Below are positions 61,932 to 64,000 of a DNA stretch of 64,000 nt, piece by piece. The notes under the pieces were generated by a model, which saw only the letters and a list, made by a program, of their open reading frames with translations, did no database searches and was not told the DNA's origin. The position numbers and the translations under genes are program-made. Origin of the DNA: Desulfococcaceae bacterium HSG9 (GTDB taxonomy: Bacteria > Desulfobacterota > Desulfobacteria > Desulfobacterales > JAUCGF01); assembly GCA_030378005.1 (NCBI GenBank), contig JAUCGF010000074.1, positions 1 through 64,000 on the forward strand, given 5' to 3'. Numbering within the stretch: the stretch's first letter is position 1; each line of letters starts with the position of its first letter.

Positions 61932-63080
61932 CTATTCAGCCAAAGCACGATATTGTTTTTCGTATTGATTGGCAATGTTTTCAATAAAAAATTCATGAAT
62001 ATAACGACGATTGAAAGTTTCCATCTGAGTTCGTAAGGCGGGTTTAACAATCAGAGCGCGAAGCTTATCGGCAAACGCTGCCTGGTTTCCCAATTCAACC
62101 AAAACACCGGTTTCACCATCCTTTAAAAAATCAGTTTGCCCGCCATTATCATAGCATACAATGGGCAATCCGACACTCATGGCTTCCAAAAATACAAGCC
62201 CAAAGCCTTCATGCTGACTTGTGGACACATAAATATCGGAAAAATTCAGGAGTGCGAATTTGGCATTTTCATCAACATTGCCTCCGAAAAATATTTGGTT
62301 TTTCACATTCAGATCAATGGCTGTTTGCTCCAGCATACCGCGCTCTGGGCCGTCCCCAATGACAATTAATTTCACCCTTGCATCGCCCAGCAGTTTGATC
62401 ACCTGAATCAACTTATGCACCGCCTTGCGAGGAACTAATCGCCCAATGGTAATCAGCAAAATATCTTCATCATCAAAGCCATAGTCGCTCCTTTGACTGG
62501 GCGTAAAGATTGGTTTGGGGATGCCGCCTTTTATCAGAAAAATTTCTTTTGGTGCGCGATAATAATAAGTCTTTGTCCGCCGCCGGATATCTTCTGACAT
62601 CGTAACAACGCGATCAGAGGCATATAACACATTTTCCACGGTTTGGTGTAATATGGGGGTTCGATGGGGCGACAATTTTTTACTGGGATCATAAATATCC
62701 CCACCAAAAACCGTTAAAAGGTGCGGTTTACGGAATATCTTGGCGAGCAGTAAACCAGATGGAGCCGACGGAATGGCGAACATGGAATGAATGACGTCAT
62801 ATTTTCGTTTGCGGAGAAGTTTCAAACCGATCCATAAGCTAGCTGGAAAAAAAGCTAACATTGAAATAATTGTGGCCGCATTACGATCTGAGCGAAAAAG
62901 AACCGGAGTGCGAATCAATTCAACGCCATTGACGGTTTCATATAGCGCCTGATGACCAAACCTGCTGGTAATCACTGTTATGTTGTGACGATTGATCAGC
63001 GCTTCGGCCAACATCTTGCTGACAACGCCTCCGCCTCCCCCCAGAGGCGGATATTCATAGTTAATCATCAAGATGTTCAT
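61932..63080 (-). CDS. GT4 glycosyltransferase
   Basis: 382 aa. YPPLGGGGGVVSKMLAEAL (N-terminal GT-B loop), FGGDIYD, GRLVPRKAVHKLI and SQHEGFGLVFLEAMSVGLPIV (E-x7-E signature) are complete. ATG 63080 follows a CGGAGC SD. First gene upstream is 255 nt away across repeats, so a promoter probably lies in that gap. Confidence 0.9.
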   Translation of the reverse strand: MNILMINYEYPPLGGGGGVVSKMLAEALINRHNITVITSRFGHQALYETVNGVELIRTPVLFRSDRNAATIISMLAFFPASLWIGLKLLRKRKYDVIHSMFAIPSAPSGLLLAKIFRKPHLLTVFGGDIYDPSKKLSPHRTPILHQTVENVLYASDRVVTMSEDIRRRTKTYYYRAPKEIFLIKGGIPKPIFTPSQRSDYGFDDEDILLITIGRLVPRKAVHKLIQVIKLLGDARVKLIVIGDGPERGMLEQTAIDLNVKNQIFFGGNVDENAKFALLNFSDIYVSTSQHEGFGLVFLEAMSVGLPIVCYDNGGQTDFLKDGETGVLVELGNQAAFADKLRALIVKPALRTQMETFNRRYIHEFFIENIANQYEKQYRALAE

Positions 63081-63147
63081 CGTTGCTCCGAGCTATCTGA
63101 TTCATAAGGAAAAATATACTTGGCAAGAACATAATTTTTGATTTTCA

Positions 63148-63219
63148 TTTTGTCCCGTTAGGGACATAATATCTATAGAAAAAGTTTAGCAATACGGCAA
63201 GTCCCGTAGGGACGAAATA
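63148..63219. repeat. GTCCCGTTAGGGAC...GTCCCGTAGGGAC element
   Basis: The two short palindromes GTCCCGTTAGGGAC and GTCCCGTAGGGAC face each other with outer ATTT(t)/(g)AAAT ends, forming a 72-nt MITE/REP-like unit. Confidence 0.65.
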
Positions 63220-63262
63220 GAAAAGTGCAAACTGCTTCAGACCATTTTATCAGAAAAGGAGT

Positions 63263-63305
63263 GCAAACTTCAGTTTGCGTTACAGCATGGCAAACTGAAG
63301 TTTGC
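63263..63305. repeat. paired GCAAACT/AGTTTGC repeats
   Basis: GCAAACTTCAGTTTGC (63263-63278) and its inverse GCAAACTGAAGTTTGC (63290-63305) form perfect 16-nt arms around 11 nt. Copy 1 is at 6855-6870. Confidence 0.85.
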
Positions 63306-63334
63306 ATTCCAAAATAGTGATAGCTTTCCTTTGC

Positions 63335-64000
63335 TCAAAGAAGTTGCCGTTGTTTATACCAATCGGCTGTTTCACTGACGCCTTGATGAAAACTGAATTT
63401 AGGATTAAAATCCAATTGTTCAGCCGCTTTTATCTGGGAAAAAAGAAAGCTTTTAATAAAAAAATCCATACGCCGCCTATGTAACGGCGGTTGAATGCCA
63501 AAGGGTTTAAAAGCCTTTTCCATTACAGTCGCCATTATCAGAAAAGGAAACAGCGGTAATTTTAACTTCGGCGGCGGCTGTCCCAAAACATCAGCGATTG
63601 TGTGAACCATCTCAGTAGTGGTCAACGGTTCGCGACCGGCCAGCACAAATATCTCACCTGTTTTTTTACTTTCATCAGCGGCCAATAAAAAACCGTCAAT
63701 CAAATCCTGAATATAAATAAGATGGTGAATATTATCTCCGCTGCCAGCAATGAAAAACATCCTTTTTTTTATGCCTTTGAATAACTTTAGAAGGCGGCGG
63801 TCGCCCGGACCATACGTCTCGGATATTCGAATAACTGCAACTGATAATTGATCTTTGGCAGCGATTACAGCTTGTTCGCCCGCCAGCTTGGTTTTACCAT
63901 ATAGATTATCTGGTTTTAAAGGTGAATTTTCATTCATCATTCCTGAAAGCGCCGAACCATAGACGCCAATCGTACTCCCATGAACAAAACGCCGCACACC
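63335..64000 (-). CDS. NAD-dependent epimerase/dehydratase (extended SDR), 5' partial
   Basis: At least 221 codons, cut by the window end; the start lies beyond 64000. STIGVYG, YGKTK (Y-x3-K) and SETYGPGDRRLLKLF show an extended SDR whose Rossmann part is missing. It is a paralogue of 34018-35064, sharing STIGV(Y/H)G, YGPGD(K/R)RLLKLF and (P)P(I/L)(H/Y)RRR. Confidence 0.85.
   Translation of the reverse strand, partial: GVRRFVHGSTIGVYGSALSGMMNENSPLKPDNLYGKTKLAGEQAVIAAKDQLSVAVIRISETYGPGDRRLLKLFKGIKKRMFFIAGSGDNIHHLIYIQDLIDGFLLAADESKKTGEIFVLAGREPLTTTEMVHTIADVLGQPPPKLKLPLFPFLIMATVMEKAFKPFGIQPPLHRRRMDFFIKSFLFSQIKAAEQLDFNPKFSFHQGVSETADWYKQRQLL

Larger units (their letters stand above)
63081..63334. 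other. repeat-filled gap between GT4 and SDR genes
   Basis: 254 nt holding a GTCCCGT-type element (63148-63219) and the GCAAACTTCAGTTTGC repeats (63263-63305). No gene or RNA gene is recognised. Confidence 0.7.

Overview
The window looks like part of a Gram-negative anaerobe chromosome, most likely Desulfobacterota (Desulfobacterales-like). This is an inference from a non-pyrrolysine MttB / UroD-type methyltransferase pair, a TRAP-transporter remnant, an Fe-S 'F420 hydrogenase beta-like' protein inside a polysaccharide locus, TolC/MacAB-type envelope machinery, and many small palindromic intergenic repeats. No rRNA, tRNA or CRISPR array was recognised.

Region 1 (1-6800): a 2.2-kDa-residue-scale mosaic surface protein (about 2,200 aa) with FlgD-like Ig modules, a ZU5-like module, PD40/TolB propeller repeats and a single dockerin-type calcium repeat at its end. 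It has no visible signal peptide at the apparent start. Region 2 (7450-14560): a same-strand set of a lone receiver domain, a membrane pseudo-histidine-kinase fused to a DEDDh exonuclease, a double-cNMP/CBS/DUF294 nucleotidyltransferase, an SPL-type radical SAM protein and a DUF4388 protein. This is the most likely coherent signalling/nucleic-acid system in the window. Region 3 (14640-20780): a corrinoid C1-transfer operon (MBL-fold, UroD/MtaA-like, MttB-like), divergent from a regulator that fuses a dead tyrosine-recombinase domain to a GntR/FCD module. The intergenic space carries a near-consensus promoter with a dyad in its spacer and a strong leader hairpin. A decayed TRAP dctQ, a MITE-like element and a VOC/methylmalonyl-CoA-epimerase-like gene follow. 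Region 4 (20780-22020) is mostly gene debris (a decayed receiver domain) and a ComEA-like HhH protein.

Region 5 (22019-64000, nearly all minus strand) is a very large exopolysaccharide/glycan locus. It holds at least nine glycosyltransferase domains, a MurJ/MviN-type flippase, SAM methyltransferases, polysaccharide pyruvyl transferase, two hexapeptide acetyltransferases, two SDR epimerases, three UPF0104/LPG-synthase-type membrane proteins (one fused to a PD40 propeller), an F420-beta-like Fe-S protein, an asparagine synthase, a HAD protein and a membrane spermidine-synthase-like protein. Embedded in it is a TolC-MFP-ABC efflux operon with a perfect TTGACA-N17-TATAAT promoter.

A cross-cutting theme is invasion by short palindromic repeats. 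An EcoRI-site-rich family (GAATTCGGAATTC-like, translating as 'NSEFRIPNSEF') sits at gene junctions and adds residues to the N- or C-termini of several proteins. Another MITE has separated two formerly ATGA-overlapping genes and left a duplicated gene start behind.
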